DNA of 64,000 nucleotides from Neoechinorhynchus agilis (GCA_051530055.1 CM121343.1:3162001-3226000); one strand, 5' to 3'. Positions 45,330 through 58,564 are shown, counted from the first letter of the stretch. The notes: generated from the letters alone by a model not told the origin. Numbers and translations: made by a program.

Positions 45330-47485
45330 GATGAAACACCTCCTCAAATAAAGACAACCATAGAAAGTTTTCGCTACTTCAAAAATTAATTAAATTCGGA
45401 ACCATTTCACGCTCCCACCTCTCAAATGTTAAATTTTACAATGATCCGCAAGAAAATTTAAAATTCACTTATTAAGGTCAAAACCAAAAATCGAAAAGGA
45501 TCAACAATATTGCATATTGAAAAGCGTTCCCATCTCGTAAAAATTCGGGAATCTCCTAACATTTCGACAACCTACGAAAGTTTTCGCTACTTAAAAAACT
45601 GATAAAATTCAAAACCATTTCACGCTCCTACCTTTCAAATGTTAAATTTTACAATGATCCGCAAAAAAATTCAAAATTAACTTATTAAGGTCAAAACTAA
45701 AAATCGAAAAGGATCAATAATATTGCATATTGAAAAGCGTTCCCATCTCGTAAAAATTCGGGAATCTCCAAGCATTTCGACAACCTTCGAAAGTTTTCGC
45801 TACTTCAAAAACTGATAAAATTGGGAACCATTTCACGCTCCCGTCTTTCAAATGTAAAATTTTACAATGATCCACAAGAAAATTTAAAATTCACTTATTT
45901 GGGTAAAAGCCAAAAATCAAACGAAAAGGATCATTAATACCATAAATCGAAAAGCGTTCCCAACTCATAAAAATTCGGGAACCTCCTAACATTTCGACAA
46001 CCTTCGAAAGTTTTTGCTACTTCAAAAATTAATAAAATTCGAAACCATTTCACGCTCCCGTCTTTCAAATGTAAAATTTTACAATGATCCACAAGAAAAT
46101 TTAAAATTCACTTATTTGGGTAAAAGCCAAAAATCGAAACGAAAAGGATCATTAATACCATAAATCGAAAAGCGTTCCCAACTCGTAAAAATTTGGGAAC
46201 CTCCTAACATTTCGACAACCTTCGAAAGTTTTCGCTACTTCAAAAACTAATAAAATTCGAAACCATTTCACGCTCCCACCTCTCAAATGTTAAATTTTAC
46301 AATGATCCGCAAGAAGATTTAAAATTCACTTATTAAGGTCAAAACCAAAAATTGAAAAAGATCATTAATATCGCACATTGAAAAGCGTTCCCAATTCGTA
46401 GAAATTCGGGAATCTCCTAACATTTCGACAACCTTCGAAAGTGTTTGCTTCTTCAAAAACCAATTAAATTCGGGACCATTTCACGTTTTCCCCTTTCAAA
46501 TGTTAAATTTTACAATGATCCGCAAGAGGATTTAAAATTCACTTATTAAGGTCAAAGACAAAAATCGAAACGAAAATGATCATTAATACCATAAATCGAA
46601 AAGCGTTCCCAACTCATAAAAATTCGCGAATCTCCTAACATTTCGACAACCTTCGAAAGTGTTTGCTACTTCAAAAATTAATTAAATTCGGAACCATTTC
46701 ACGCTCCCACCTCTCAAATGTTAAATTTTACAATGATCCGCAAGAAGATTTAAAATTCACTTATTAAGGTCAAAACCAAAAATCGAAAAGGATCATTAAT
46801 ACCATAAATCGAAAAGCTTTCCCAATTCGTAGAAATTCGGGAATCTCCTAACATTTCGACAACCTTCGAAAGTTTTCGCTACTTCAAAAACTAATAAAAT
46901 TCGGAACCATTTCACGCTCCCGCCTTTCAAATGTTAAATTTTACGGTGATCCGCAAGAAAATTTAAAATTCACTTATTAAGGTCAAAACCAAAAATCGAA
47001 AAGGATCATTAATATCGCACATTGAAAAGCTTTCCCAATTCGTAGAAATTCGGGAATCTTCTAACATTTCGACAACCTTCGAAAGTTTTTGCTACTTCAA
47101 AAAGTGATAAAATTCGGAACATTTCACGCTCCCACCTCTCGAATGTTAAATTTTACAATGATCCGCAAGAAAATTTAAAATTCACTTATTTGGGTAAAAG
47201 CCAAAAATCGAAACGAAAAGGATCATTAATACCATAAATCGAAAAGCGTTCCCAACTCATAAAAATTCGGGAACCTCCTAACATTTCGACAACCTTCGAA
47301 AGTTTTTGCTACTTCAAAAACTAATAAAATTCGGAACCATTTCACGCTCCCGCCTTTCAAATGTTAAATTTTACAATGATCCGCAAGAGGATTTAAAATT
47401 CACTTATTAAGGTCAAAGACAAAAATCGAAACGAAAAGGATCATTAAAACCATAAATCGAAAAGGGTTCCCAACTCGTAAAAATC
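45330..47485. repeat. Satellite C: about 10 tandem units of 212-218 bp
   Basis: The word catttcgacaacc recurs at 45561, 45773, 45990, 46208, 46421, 46639, 46852, 47065 and 47282. Units carry accatttcacgctccc, aaattttacaatgatccgca and taaaattcacttatt. Two subtypes alternate in short runs: about 213 bp (with tgcatattgaaaagc or tcgcacattgaaaagc) and 217-218 bp (with an extra gaaac and accataaatcgaaaagc). All units are AT-rich and no frame is conserved. It is not related by eye to satellites A, B or D. Confidence 0.95.
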
Positions 47486-47846
47486 ATCCATTTTTGAACC
47501 TTAAAACCAAAGCGGACATCTCGTAAATCATTCGGTGGATTCTAAATCAGTATTTTATCAAGAAAACGAATACTATGAATGTTTCCCTTAAAAAAGGACA
47601 AGATGGTTTGTCTTAAGAGTAAACATGTCCAAAATTTACAACTCATTCAAGGTTCATACGTATTCTTACTGTAAAGGCGATCAAAAATTGCGTATTTAAA
47701 AAATAAAAATTGAATGAATATTATTTCTAAGATGACTATCACAGTGGATGCCCTTGTAACAGTGTTATCGAAATAGAATATATTTTCGTATTTGAAAGGA
47801 AACGATTTGCTTAATTGGAAGGATCTTAGATTCGCCTTTTATTCAG
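47486..47846. other. Gap after satellite C
   Basis: About 360 bases of AT-rich sequence with no recognised gene. Confidence 0.3.
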
Positions 47847-48200
47847 ATGACGTCAGTTCATAATCTTTTGAATTTCGTACTTGTGTCCACCACAAATGAA
47901 TCCTCCATGACGCGATATTTCATTTTTTCTATCATGAGTGCGTTAATTTTGGAGAGCTTATATGGAAGAATTCGGAAAATTAGCTTTAAAGATTCCGTGG
48001 CGACGGGGAGAGGTCCCGTGCGTTTGGACGAAATATTTCAATATAATTCATTCTTTGATATAATTTTTCGCCACCGACGCATACTCATGGATTTTTTCTT
48101 TAACTTTGGAGATTCCATTGAAACTACTTTATACGGAGTTCTTTGTGTGGGTTCGATAAGTGTCCGACTTTCTGATGAACGGATTGAATACGTTCTTTAA
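47847..48200 (+). CDS. Possible 117-residue protein, unrecognised
   Basis: An open frame of 117 codons, MTSVHNLLNFVLVSTTNE to the stop, in otherwise gene-free DNA. It contains a mildly hydrophobic stretch (YFIFSIMSALILESLYG) and RHRRILMDFFFNFGDSIET. There is no low-complexity or satellite origin. I know no family like it, and a frame of this length is possible by chance in AT-rich DNA. Confidence 0.25.
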   Translation: MTSVHNLLNFVLVSTTNESSMTRYFIFSIMSALILESLYGRIRKISFKDSVATGRGPVRLDEIFQYNSFFDIIFRHRRILMDFFFNFGDSIETTLYGVLCVGSISVRLSDERIEYVL

Positions 48201-48504
48201 TTTTGCGTGAGTACTCTAAAAGTATGGAATTTTAGTGTTCATCTTTTAAGGATTGAACGTTTCAGACAAGATTTTAAAAGATCACGTCAAGCAAAACCCT
48301 TCAAGTAGCGTGATTAATAAATTAGACACCGATCATTGCGCGTTAACCGCAACTTCCAAAGCGATCATTGAAAGGAATTAAATCCAATATCTCGGAGCCA
48401 GAAATTTGTGCCATAAACAAAAAAATTTGTAAAACGGACTGATATAAGGCATTCTTACAAGAGTAGTTTTATCAAAATTAAACAACAATTACTTTCACGC
48501 GGCC
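48201..48504. other. 3' flank of CTR9
   Basis: About 300 bases downstream of the CTR9 stop. No gene seen. Confidence 0.35.
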
Positions 48505-51500
48505 TTAAGTGGCATCTTCAACATCTTTAAGTTCCTCTGCTTCCGGAAAGTCATCAGATTTGAACATATCTTCTTCGTCGCTGCTTATAACCCGTCTTTT
48601 TCTAGGTTGAATGCAGCTATGATCTGAAGATGGCCTTTTCAAGGGCTTACTATCACATTGGGCATTACACTCTTGAGTATTGGATTGGTTTAATTGCGCC
48701 GGATTAATGTATTCCGTGGAATCCAAATCTGAATCATCATCAGTACTGATGAATGCTTTACTTTTATAATTCTTTTTATCATCTTCATTCGATTGTCGCG
48801 GTTCGACCTTCTCGTCTGTTGCTGCGACGACTGGTTTCTGTGTACCTTCACCTGATGACATTGTAGAAATCTTCATACCACCACTATCAACATCCTTTCT
48901 GGCTTTTTTCCTTCTCCTTCGATTCTTATTGTCTGTCTCATTTATAATCGGACTATTATTACTCTGACCAGTACTATCGACCGCGGTGGTTTTTCCTCGT
49001 TTCCTCTTCGGTTTCCCTTCATTGTTGGCTTTCTGCTTAATTACCCACAATGCTCTCTGTTCCTCCGCTTTCTCCATGGCTGCTTTTCTTGTTATTTCCA
49101 TTTCAATCATTTTCTCCTTCTCTTTTTTCTCCCTTGCCATCTTCTCGTCGTACATTAATTGCGCTTGGGCAGCAAAAGCCTCAAACTTTTTTCTCCTTCG
49201 CTCTTTCTCCCTGGCTTCATAAAGCTCGGCTTTGTTTAAATACTCGGAAGAGCTATTTAAAATCTCAGCGCATTGTTTCTGCCGTTCGGTTGCCTGTTCA
49301 GCAACGTGCTTCGAGTATATTCTCATTTCATTCTTCGATACATCTTCAAAGACTTTCTTAGCACAAGATATATGATCCAATGCCGCTATTGCATCTTGGG
49401 TAGTCAATTTCCGCTGACAAAGCATGCGTATAGCATGCAATTGGCGCAAATGGGCATTACTGACGAATAGAGCCGTATCATCAGGAAAAGAACGAGTTCC
49501 TTTCTTTAAAGTCCGTTCAGCGTCACTGAAATGACCATCTTTCAATTGAGCCTTTGCCGTCATTATATACAGTTTAGCGTTCAATTCCATCGGGAACAGT
49601 TTCTCACATGATGTGTAATTATTACATGCCATATCGAATCTCTTAGCCGCGTTAAAAAGTGCCGCGAAATTCAAATAGACATCTCGGTAGTCAGGACGAG
49701 TGTGTTTTACCTTTCCAAAAATGAATCTAGCCCGATTAACATGTCCTTTATGGGCAAGAACGCATCCAACGCCATTTGCTGCAATGGCACAATTCGGGTA
49801 CTTCCTGAGAACTTTACAGTAAAGGTCTAAGGCTCTAAAAGTATGACGCTCAATCTGTTCTTGATTTGAGCCTCGCATGTTCAAAGTGTTCAACCATATA
49901 CTTGCCATCGCTAATAAAGCGTACACATCCGTCTGATCCTCAACTTCTTTCTTTGTATCTTCGTCCGCAATGGATTTATGTGGCGCTGTCATCTCAATGA
50001 CGTGTTCATACTTTCTTTGGGCTGGACCAAGTTCCTGGTTTTTCATATGAAAATTACCTAACATCAGCCAAGCCTCTTTCGAATTCGGGTCTTTTCGAAG
50101 AGCTTCCGTGTAAAATTCAAGAGCCTCAGCCTTGTTACCACGTTCCTCTGACATCGAACCCAATCGAAGCAGCGGCCTCGCAAATTGAGGACATTGCGCG
50201 TACATCATTTTGTACATTTCATGCGCGTCCAACAAATGACCGGACGCTTCCATGGAACGAGCAACTGCGTAAGTGAAGTTAAGTATTCTTCTTATCTTGT
50301 CATCCGAATCAACTTCAAGTGCTATACATTGCTCTGTAGCCTTTTTGAACGATTCACTGGCTTCCATGAATTTCCCAGAACGATACTCAGCTACACCAAG
50401 GTTGTTGTATAAATCTGCCGTCAATGGAGTCTCATCGTTTTCATTACTTAGCACTTTAACTGCTCGTGTTATGAATTCACATACAATCTTCTTATTTTTC
50501 CTCTCCAATTCACACATTTGAAGTAAAATTTCTAGTGCAGCTATCATCGAAGCCTTTTTAAAGATTCAAAAAAATTTTCTATAATATATTTAGCGATCTA
50601 GCGTTTTTTTCTTTCATTAATTATTATGGTTGTTTTATGGCGCCTATAAAAATTAAAATTATTTGAATAAAAGACTTTCAAACAAAAATATCGATATGTG
50701 AGGTATCGGGGAATGTGATTAGAGAATTATTATGGTTTCTACATCCGCGGTAATTATTTCGATTAAAGACGTTCTGCGAAATTCGTAAGAGGTTCATCAT
50801 CGCGAAATAATTACTCATCCACTTGTATTATAGAACTGACGCCTTTAATCGAAATACTAATCATTTATCGCGGATGTCGACTTCTAACCATAATAATTGC
50901 ACTTTCAAACAACCTCTGAATGTTGGAAATAATTTTAAATTTTCTACGTGTCATAAAACAAGCGCTTTAAATGTTGTTTTACTTGAAAATTGTAGAAATT
51001 TCTTAGGCTCCTAAACTTTCTCAAAAGAGACGCTCGCAACGACGATCCTGCATACGTCCTCGGGAAATGCTTCTATAGCATTTTTCAAAAACTGTTTTGC
51101 AATTGCAAGATCCTTTGGATCTTTGCTTTGTGCATACAATAGTCCAAGCATTCGTTGAGTTTCGATACACGATGAATCATAGATGAGCATAATGTGGTAG
51201 TATTTTATTGCAGTCGCAATATCTTCTCTATATAAACTGATTTGTGCGAGTCCATTGAGTGCATCGATAAAATCATCTCCGCCATATTTGTATGCTGATT
51301 GATAGCTTTCAAAGGCTTGATCAAACTCGCCTAATTTATGTTGAGCTCGACCGAGTTTAAAATGCGCATCAGATAATTGTCGATCGTTTTTGGAATAGAG
51401 TACAGCCGCCGAGGCGAGAGTGAGAGATTCTTGTGTTTGTTCAGTCAAAAAGAAATAGTCAGATAAGTGAATTAGCGCAAGAGGATGAGTTTTATCGATT

Positions 51501-52330
51501 GCGTACGCCTTCTTAAAGCATGCCATTGCAATGTGTTCATCAGCTTCGTTCGATTGACACATAACTCCAAGGGCGGCGTATGCGTCCGCGCATTGTGGAT
51601 CCATTTGAATCACTTGTTGAAATGCTCGACGGGCTTTACCGTACATACCAAGGTTCGCTAGGCAGAAAGCCATTCCAAGTCGAACTTGAGATCCACAAAG
51701 AAATGGAGATATTTTGAATGCCCTTCGATAGCTCACTAAGGCTCTCTTATAATGTTTAGCCTCCAAGTATGCCGATGCCAATGCCAAAAGAGGTAGCGCC
51801 GCCAGTGGGAAGTTTTTGACCAAGTACTGTAAGTGAGGGATGCTCTCTTTGATCTCAGCAGTTTTCATAAGTTCAAAAATTGCCCGATAGATAATGTGAT
51901 TAGGTTCGCAGATTGAGAGCCGGTCACCTACAGCAAAGAACTTATCAGCTCGAGCCCACATACTAACCTTTCCATAACTTTCTCTTTGATCAGGAATATT
52001 CATCATTGCTACATTCATGAAATAAGCTCCGAGCTTATCCGCTCGAGCAATTTCACCGTGAATCTTTTCGTCGTTATCACAAAACGATATAGCTTCACTA
52101 GCCTTCAATATTGCCAAAAAATCATTGGGGTTGCCATTGTTGTAGTACATTAGAGCGATATGTATCCAAGATCCAAGGCTGACGTTTTCGTTCATAAGCA
52201 TCGATATCGTTTCAGAAACAGGAGGCAAATCATCTTCATCTATGATAATACACTGTTCAATTTGCTTTGAGAATAATTCGAGACTCTTTGGATGGAAGTT
52301 AAATCGTTCAGGTTGACCAATCAATGTCAT
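48505..52330 (-). CDS. CTR9: CTR9, TPR subunit of the PAF1 elongation complex, 2 exons
   Basis: Scaffold of the PAF1 complex acting with RNA polymerase II in elongation and histone modification. Exon 1 is 52330-51056 (start MTLIGQPERFNFHP, ends EAFPED). Exon 2 is 50553-48505 (from ASMIAALEILLQMC). The intron (51055-50554, 502 bp, gtatgc ... aaaag) is in phase 0. The protein is about 1105 residues, close to the usual size. TPR repeats run through most of it (for example MYGKARRAFQQVIQMDPQC, GVMCQSNEADEHIAMACF, ARFIFGKVKHTRPDYRDVY). A long charged coiled coil follows (REKERRRKKFEAFAAQ, MAREKKEKEKMIEM). The tail is acidic and Ser-rich with basic clusters (NRRRRKKARKD; KRRVISSDEEDMF), as in animal CTR9. 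The frame is intact throughout. Unlike neighbouring introns of 40-80 nt, this one is long, because a fold-back element has inserted. Confidence 0.95.
50724..50900. mobile_element. Fold-back element in the CTR9 intron
   Basis: Arms of about 60 bp: the left starts aattattatggtttctacat with ccgcggtaattatttcgatt; the right is the reverse complement, ending aaccataataatt. The spacer is about 60 bp. It has no coding capacity. The intron without it would be about 325 bp. Confidence 0.75.
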
Positions 52331-52539
52331 CTATAACGTTCAAAAAGTTTCAAATCATCGTGATAAGGTCTCAAATCTATATACACTCAAGACTAGTGGT
52401 AACTACGAAAGAAATAAGGAACTGCACCGTTACATCGACCGTTCATGTGATGTGAGTCAAAGGTTGCTTCCGTGAGTTGAACGCGTTTTTCCAGAATATT
52501 AGGGATAAAGACTAATGGACCGTGTGCATCAAGTTCGTT

Positions 52540-53375
52540 ACTCGGTTTATTCCACTGAAAATCCCTCGGGATGGAGGCTGGTTATGGTAACCACATATCC
52601 TTATTCGGTTTATTTCACCGAAAATCTTTCGGGTAGATAGGTCCCGGAATCCGGGGAGGGATTATGGCAACCGATTCCCTGTATTCGGTTTATTTCGCCG
52701 AAAATCCTTCGGGATGATAGGTCCCGGAATCCGGGGAGAGATTATGGTAATCACCAATCCTTATTCGGTTTATTTCACCGAAAATCTTTCGGGGTGATAG
52801 GTCCCGGAATCCGGGGAGGGATTATGGCAACCTATTCTCTGTATTCGGTTTATTTCACCGGAAATCTTTCGGGTGATAGATCCTGAAATCTGGGGGGATT
52901 ATGGCAACCTATTCTCTGTATTCGGTTTATTTCACCGGAAATCTTTCGGGGTGATAGATCTTGAAATCTGGGGGGATTATGGCAACCTATTCTCTGTATT
53001 CGGTTTATTTCACCGAAAATCTTTCGGGGTGATAGGTCCCGGAATCCGGGGAGGGATTATGGCAACCTATTCTCTGTATTCGGTTTATTTCACCGGAAAT
53101 CTTTCGGGGTGATAGATCTTGAAATCTGGGGGGATTATGGCAACCTATTCTCTGTATTCGGTTTATTTCACCGAAAATCTTTCGGGGTGATAGGTCCCGG
53201 AATCCGGGGGGAGATTATGGCAACCTATTCTCTGTATTCGGTTTATTTCACCGAAAATCCTTCGGAATGATAGATCCCGGAATCCGGGGAGGGATTATGG
53301 CAACCTATTCTCTGTATTCGGTTTATTTCACCGAAAATCCTTCGGAATGATAGATCCCGGAATCCGGGGAGGTTA
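52540..53375. repeat. Satellite D: about 10 tandem units of 79-82 bp with internal hairpins
   Basis: The unit reads attatggcaacctattctct, gtattcggtttatttcacc, gaaaatctttcggggtgata, ggtcccggaatccggggag. Two palindromic parts lie in each unit: TCACC GAAAATCTTTC GGGGTGA and TCCCGG AAT CCGGGGA. The outermost units are the most diverged. An apparent frame at 52873-53112 simply reads the repeat and is not a gene. Confidence 0.95.
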
Positions 53376-56300
53376 TTGTAATCACTTCGCCTTGTTTCAT
53401 TTCATCAAAGGGAGTACTACCTTATGTTTTCTACAGATACCTTTATTATTGAAGATATTTTCCAATATTGATTTGTTAAAAACAAGTATTCCCATAACCG
53501 TTGGATAAAAGATGGAATTGGCTGTGTGCGCGGCGATTGAACAGCCACGGAGTTAGTATCAAGCGCTTATTTAAAGTATCACGTGGAACGGCTTGATGTT
53601 AAACATATCCAATAATTACCTCAGGGGTGCAATAATCACCATCAAGCGTCAACATTCACTGTCACGTGATTTAAGAACCTATTCGTAATGGGTTTGTTGA
53701 ATGTACCATTTACATTTGCTGTGTAATTGACGATAATTACCGCCTGACCTTAAATAGTTATCACCGGATCGCTCCCGGATTATCTCAAATTAGGGATGGT
53801 GATCTCGATCGAATATCTCCTTCCATGTCAGTCGTTTCATGCTCACGATAATGAAATTAAAGCAATTTATTGCTTTCTCTACTATACGAGTGCCACCATT
53901 CAAAGATAAAATTTAATATGTGCGGTTACAGTATTAAAAGAACCGAATTTTTGTTACAGACATTCTGTTAGAATTTTATCCTTCCTAAAACTTCGCACCT
54001 CCCTCCGATCCTGTTTCCATACTACCCAATCTTCTCGGATATCATAGCCCGAAATTAATTGGAGGAAAAACCGGTCAATCCCCGTCCGAAATAACCTTTT
54101 ACACCAACCGAACCCATAATCTAAACCAAAATCAATAACCGCATTCATTGAACAAATCTGAATCCGAGTTTTTATGAGGATCAAAATATACATGGGTCCT
54201 TTTCTTTTTCAATTAACAAATAAACGTGATCGCAAATTGAAATGAAGTTCTGTGTTGAGCGTTACGGAAAAACTTTGCCGGAATTCTCGTAATCGTCCTA
54301 TAGCGAAAACCCATCGTGATTGTGCACTTAATGTAAAGATAACGTGAAGCAGAGGGCGTTCGTATATTCATAATTGGGAGGATCTTCTGATAGGTGGAAC
54401 GAACCCAAAACAGCGATCATTTAAATATGAAATAATTAAGAAAATCAAAACTTAAAAGTATATTGCATCGAAAAATTATTGTTCTAAAAGACCAGATAAA
54501 AATTTTATTTTTAAAATTGAAAATCGGGTAAAGGGAACGTTTTAAATGTGTGATGGATCAGGGAATGGGATTTGTCATTAAGTCCAAACCCGTTTTAAAG
54601 CCCGGATTACACAATGACTATTTTTCCTATGATTGGCCATTGCGATTTTCTTTTTGGTGTAATTTTGATGATAAAAACATCGTGTCGGGCTTAATGTATA
54701 AGTTTTAGTGTGAGAGGTGAGGTCAAAACGGTTTGATACCAAGATTCATGAATGGATTTTGGAAAGAATTAATTTGATTTGCAGAATTGGACGTTTTGAT
54801 CTGACAAAAAACCTTGGTTTCGAATTATTTTCTAATTAAACTTTGTAGTATATCAAAAAATTCTAATGACTGAGGTGGAACTAGGCACTCGAAAAGATAA
54901 AAGAATAGACCTTTTAATTAAGAACATTAATAAGAGTAAAGTGGCTTGAAAAGTCCGAATTAAAACTTTCATCTCTCGGTGATTTGTTTGTATCGTTAGA
55001 AAACTTAAAATTTTGTAAGTACTTATTCGTTTATTGCGCTTAGAATGGTCGAGTCCTTCACTAGTATCTCGTTGATCACCACAAGTTAGGAGAATTTTGC
55101 GATTCGTGTGAAATCTTTACATTTTCCTCCTTCAATATTTGATATTCTTTTGGAGGTATTTTGTACCATGTAACATGAATGTGGACTTGATTGATTGCTG
55201 AAGGAGGCATCGGGTTAGTACGCCCATTACAACGATTTTCGAATATATTCTATAGAATTTTGATGAGGAGGAAAAGTATTATACTGCTGGTGACAATGAA
55301 AATGAATTTCTAGTAAACTTTTAAGGGAAAGTTCAACTAAATCATCACTTCTTGCTTCACAAAGACAACAGTGGCGGGAAGAGCGAAGCTTCCTGTTTCC
55401 CTTTCTTCCCCTCGCCTGGGTCAAATATTTCATTTGTTAATGGATAAACATTATTACAGAATCTAAAAAACCAACTTTGGCAATTTCCGGGGTGTTTCGG
55501 ACGTTTTAGTGAAACAATTATATATTATGAAAATTCTCCTTACTGGTTCGATCCCATATAACTCGACTGGTACCAAATAAAGTTTAATTCTGAATCCAAA
55601 AGTGACCGGAATGATTTCTTAAAGGTCCAATAATTTTGTTTCAAATATTTTCTATACAATTTCGCCGATAGGGAATAGTATTTAATTGTTGGTGACAAGG
55701 AATTTTTTACAATATACTAAACGAATTCATTTCTAGCAATCCATCTTTCCGAATTATAGCAATTACGACGGTAAAGGTCTCGAGGATGCATCCAGCATTC
55801 GATTTCTGAATCGCACAAGCGACCAACCATTTAAAACCTTGGTTAAAAATTCTGCCTTGCTTGGCCGAAAGCACAAATTGTTTCAATGACGATAGGTGGA
55901 AAAATATTGAGCGACGTATCGAGGCATTTCTACTTTTTCTTTTTTCGGTCTTCTACTTTTTCGCCACTTACCGGCTCCTGAAAACTACAAGACACAAGTT
56001 GCTCTTAGCAATCGTATTCGGGCCTCGCGGAGAGATGGAATGCCGTTATCTAAGTCTTTACTTTGGATCAATGGAGCCCTTGGGTTCCTGTGATGTCCGT
56101 CTTGGCACCGCATTTTCACATCGCAGGGATTGAGCAAGCCATGCTGAAGCGAGACCAAAAGAATGGTCATCCATTTTAGTACAAATCGACGAGGAGCGAG
56201 TAGACGTGCTCATTCTTTGAGATCGGTACAAGAACCATGGATGTTTCAGAATTCCTTATCAAACCAAAGGTCTGACCAACGTTTTTGTATTGATCTATTC

Positions 56301-57400
56301 GCACGGTCAGGAAGTTCGATTTTTTTGCTCCATTTTATACGTCAGGCTTGTTCGGGACACGGAGGAGCCCAAGTCTGAGATTGTTATTTCTGTCGCGAGT
56401 AGAATACCAAAATCTCCCAAGTGAACTGAGATCTAGGCTTGACGCCACGCTGAATTGAAAAGTTCAACATTCAAGAATCCGGTCATTGTGCGGCTAATCT
56501 TTTCGTCGAACGTAGCAAGGTTTTCGCTTTGGAAGCATAGCGAAGGAGGAAATTCATTTTTGGTAGGGCAAGGCAATATCAATGGATGAACTAGACGCCT
56601 TGTTCGGTCAAATTTAGCGCCGAGTTTACTAAATTATCGAGGTTGGATTTGCCGCAGAGAGGTGCACCGAGTCGATTTGCCTTCCGCTTTTAGGACAACA
56701 TCGAGGAGAGGAAGTATTGTTCAACTGTTTTTTGTGATGATCTCCCAATTTTCAGACCTTAGAAGCATTTTTGGCGAACGAATTTTATGTTCCTATGCAG
56801 CAGTCGTTTAGATACAAAATAGCCATGGGCGACCAAAGAATGAGGCTAAGTGCATTGATAGTAAATGCGAACCAGGAATGACCTGTCTAATTGGTTTTAT
56901 CGAGCGGTCCCCGGATGCACCTAAGATGGAAGGAGCTTAATCCTTCCATTTCGTCAATGGGAACGCGTTAAAGACCGATAGTATTGCAGATTCCTAGGTT
57001 TGGGATCCGAAGTAGGCGACCATGGAGAAATGCCACAGGTCTCTTTCGAGCTGAATATCTCGGAAAGGACGAAGGAACTTATCATTCGATGTAGGCAGCT
57101 GAATGACACCACGGATGTTACCGTCCTCTAATTTTTCTTTGTTCCACACTTGAGCATCTCCGACTTCCGAGCGCTTAGTTCGAGCCTAAGAACGAGTGTC
57201 AAGGGGGTCGTCGTAAACCGCATTGATCAATTCTCCCATTTTCGCCGCTCGTCAGATCAAAGAGGTTCCATAGTACAGTCACGTCCTCATTGACCGGCTT
57301 GAAATATTTTAAAGGCACATTTTATTGATCGCAGGAGAGGTCCTCGACGGTGGTTTGCTGGTTGTGTCACTGTTAAGGGAAATTAAAGTCTGTTCATGGT
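53376..57400. other. 4-kb region without a recognisable gene
   Basis: No conserved protein found on either strand. The first half is AT-rich. From about 55850 to 57380 the DNA is noticeably richer in G+C and contains many short interrupted frames, which suggests an old, decayed insertion or pseudogene of unknown type. Confidence 0.4.
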
Positions 57401-58072
57401 ATGAATTCTTCCCGACCACTCACATTGTGTTCCATTGCACCGTTTTATGGGCAGATTTTCTTAGAGGCGATGACCTTAATGATTAGTCCGCATGACAGTT
57501 TGATGACGTCACCACAATCAATCTCGCCATTACTTTTTACGCTCCAGCCTAGGCAACAAGAAGCGATAACCTCTAAAGTGCGTCAATCACAGAGGTGTGA
57601 TTTTCTCCGATCGGCTACTACTACATCGATCGTTGCAGCATTTAGTACTGCTGCTGCAGTTTGGCTGATTCATAACAGTTCACGACGGTCCACTGAATTG
57701 GTTGATGCTTCAGATCCGGACGAACCCAATTCAATGGAATCTGATATGGACACTTGCACTATAGTGTTAGATCAGCATAGTCAGCGAGTATTGTACTCAA
57801 TGAGTTTTTTATCATTTCGAATCCCGGACGATTCATTTGTTATCGATCATTGCATACATTGTGTGCCTAATCGCGTCCATCAGGATTATGACTTTTCGAA
57901 TGAACCATGTTCAATCTGTCTCGAATGTATGTATCCAGCTAGGTCAATATCGATGCTCAAATGCTGTCATGTATTCCATTTTAAGTGTATTAGAGATTGG
58001 CTATGTATTTCATTAACATGTCCGGTGTGTAGATATCAGTGCTCGCCTTTTTCTTCAATCGTATCCGTGTGA
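57401..58072 (+). CDS. RING-H2 finger protein, probable E3 ubiquitin ligase
   Basis: A 223-residue frame in one exon. A probable membrane-prone segment lies near residues 76-90 (IVAAFSTAAAVWLIHN). The C-terminal RING-H2 finger spans about residues 168-210: CSICLEC at the first two ligands, CCHVFHFKC for the third Cys, the two His and the sixth ligand, and CPVC for the last pair. This C3H2C3 pattern is typical of ubiquitin ligases that recruit E2 enzymes. RDWLCISLTCPVC matches the usual W before the last pair. The start at 57401 is the first ATG. Upstream exons are possible, since the N-terminal 70 residues look unlike a conserved domain. No substrate or exact ortholog can be given. Confidence 0.8.
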   Translation: MNSSRPLTLCSIAPFYGQIFLEAMTLMISPHDSLMTSPQSISPLLFTLQPRQQEAITSKVRQSQRCDFLRSATTTSIVAAFSTAAAVWLIHNSSRRSTELVDASDPDEPNSMESDMDTCTIVLDQHSQRVLYSMSFLSFRIPDDSFVIDHCIHCVPNRVHQDYDFSNEPCSICLECMYPARSISMLKCCHVFHFKCIRDWLCISLTCPVCRYQCSPFSSIVSV

Positions 58073-58564
58073 CTCTATATTCGATATAATAAAATTCTAT
58101 ATTTGATTTTTATAAATGTCGATGATTCCACGATACGGTCCATTGGTCTTCATTGGACACCGATAGATGTGTTGCCGAATTACAAGGTCAAAAGCGGTCT
58201 TATCAAAACATAACTGAGAATAGACCAAATATGTTTACTATTTCTAGTGGGACAATGAATAAAGTTACAAGATCAAAATATTTTTCCCGCAATTTAAAGA
58301 AAACATTAGTGTATCCTTTGTCCAAGACCGCATCAGTTCCACACCATATATATGGGTGCTTTGCCATTTTCTCAAGATTGGTTATTTAAATACAAGATAT
58401 CATTCTCGCCCCAACACCAAATCTTTCTCGCCAGTTTATCATTCGCGATTGCTTAGGCTACTTTCAACCTACCGTAAATTGGCACCATTCAAATCCATTG
58501 CACCCAATTGTCGAATTGGGTCGTCATGTTCTTCTTTAAAAACAAACTCTAAATTCATCGACGG
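58073..58564. other. 3' flank of the RING gene
   Basis: About 490 bases with no convincing gene. aataaaat occurs shortly after the stop (58087) and could be a polyadenylation signal. Confidence 0.4.

Noticed and set aside
52873-53112. ORF reading WGDYGNLFSVFGLFHRKSFG repeatedly
   Set aside because: Simple translation of the 81-bp satellite D units.
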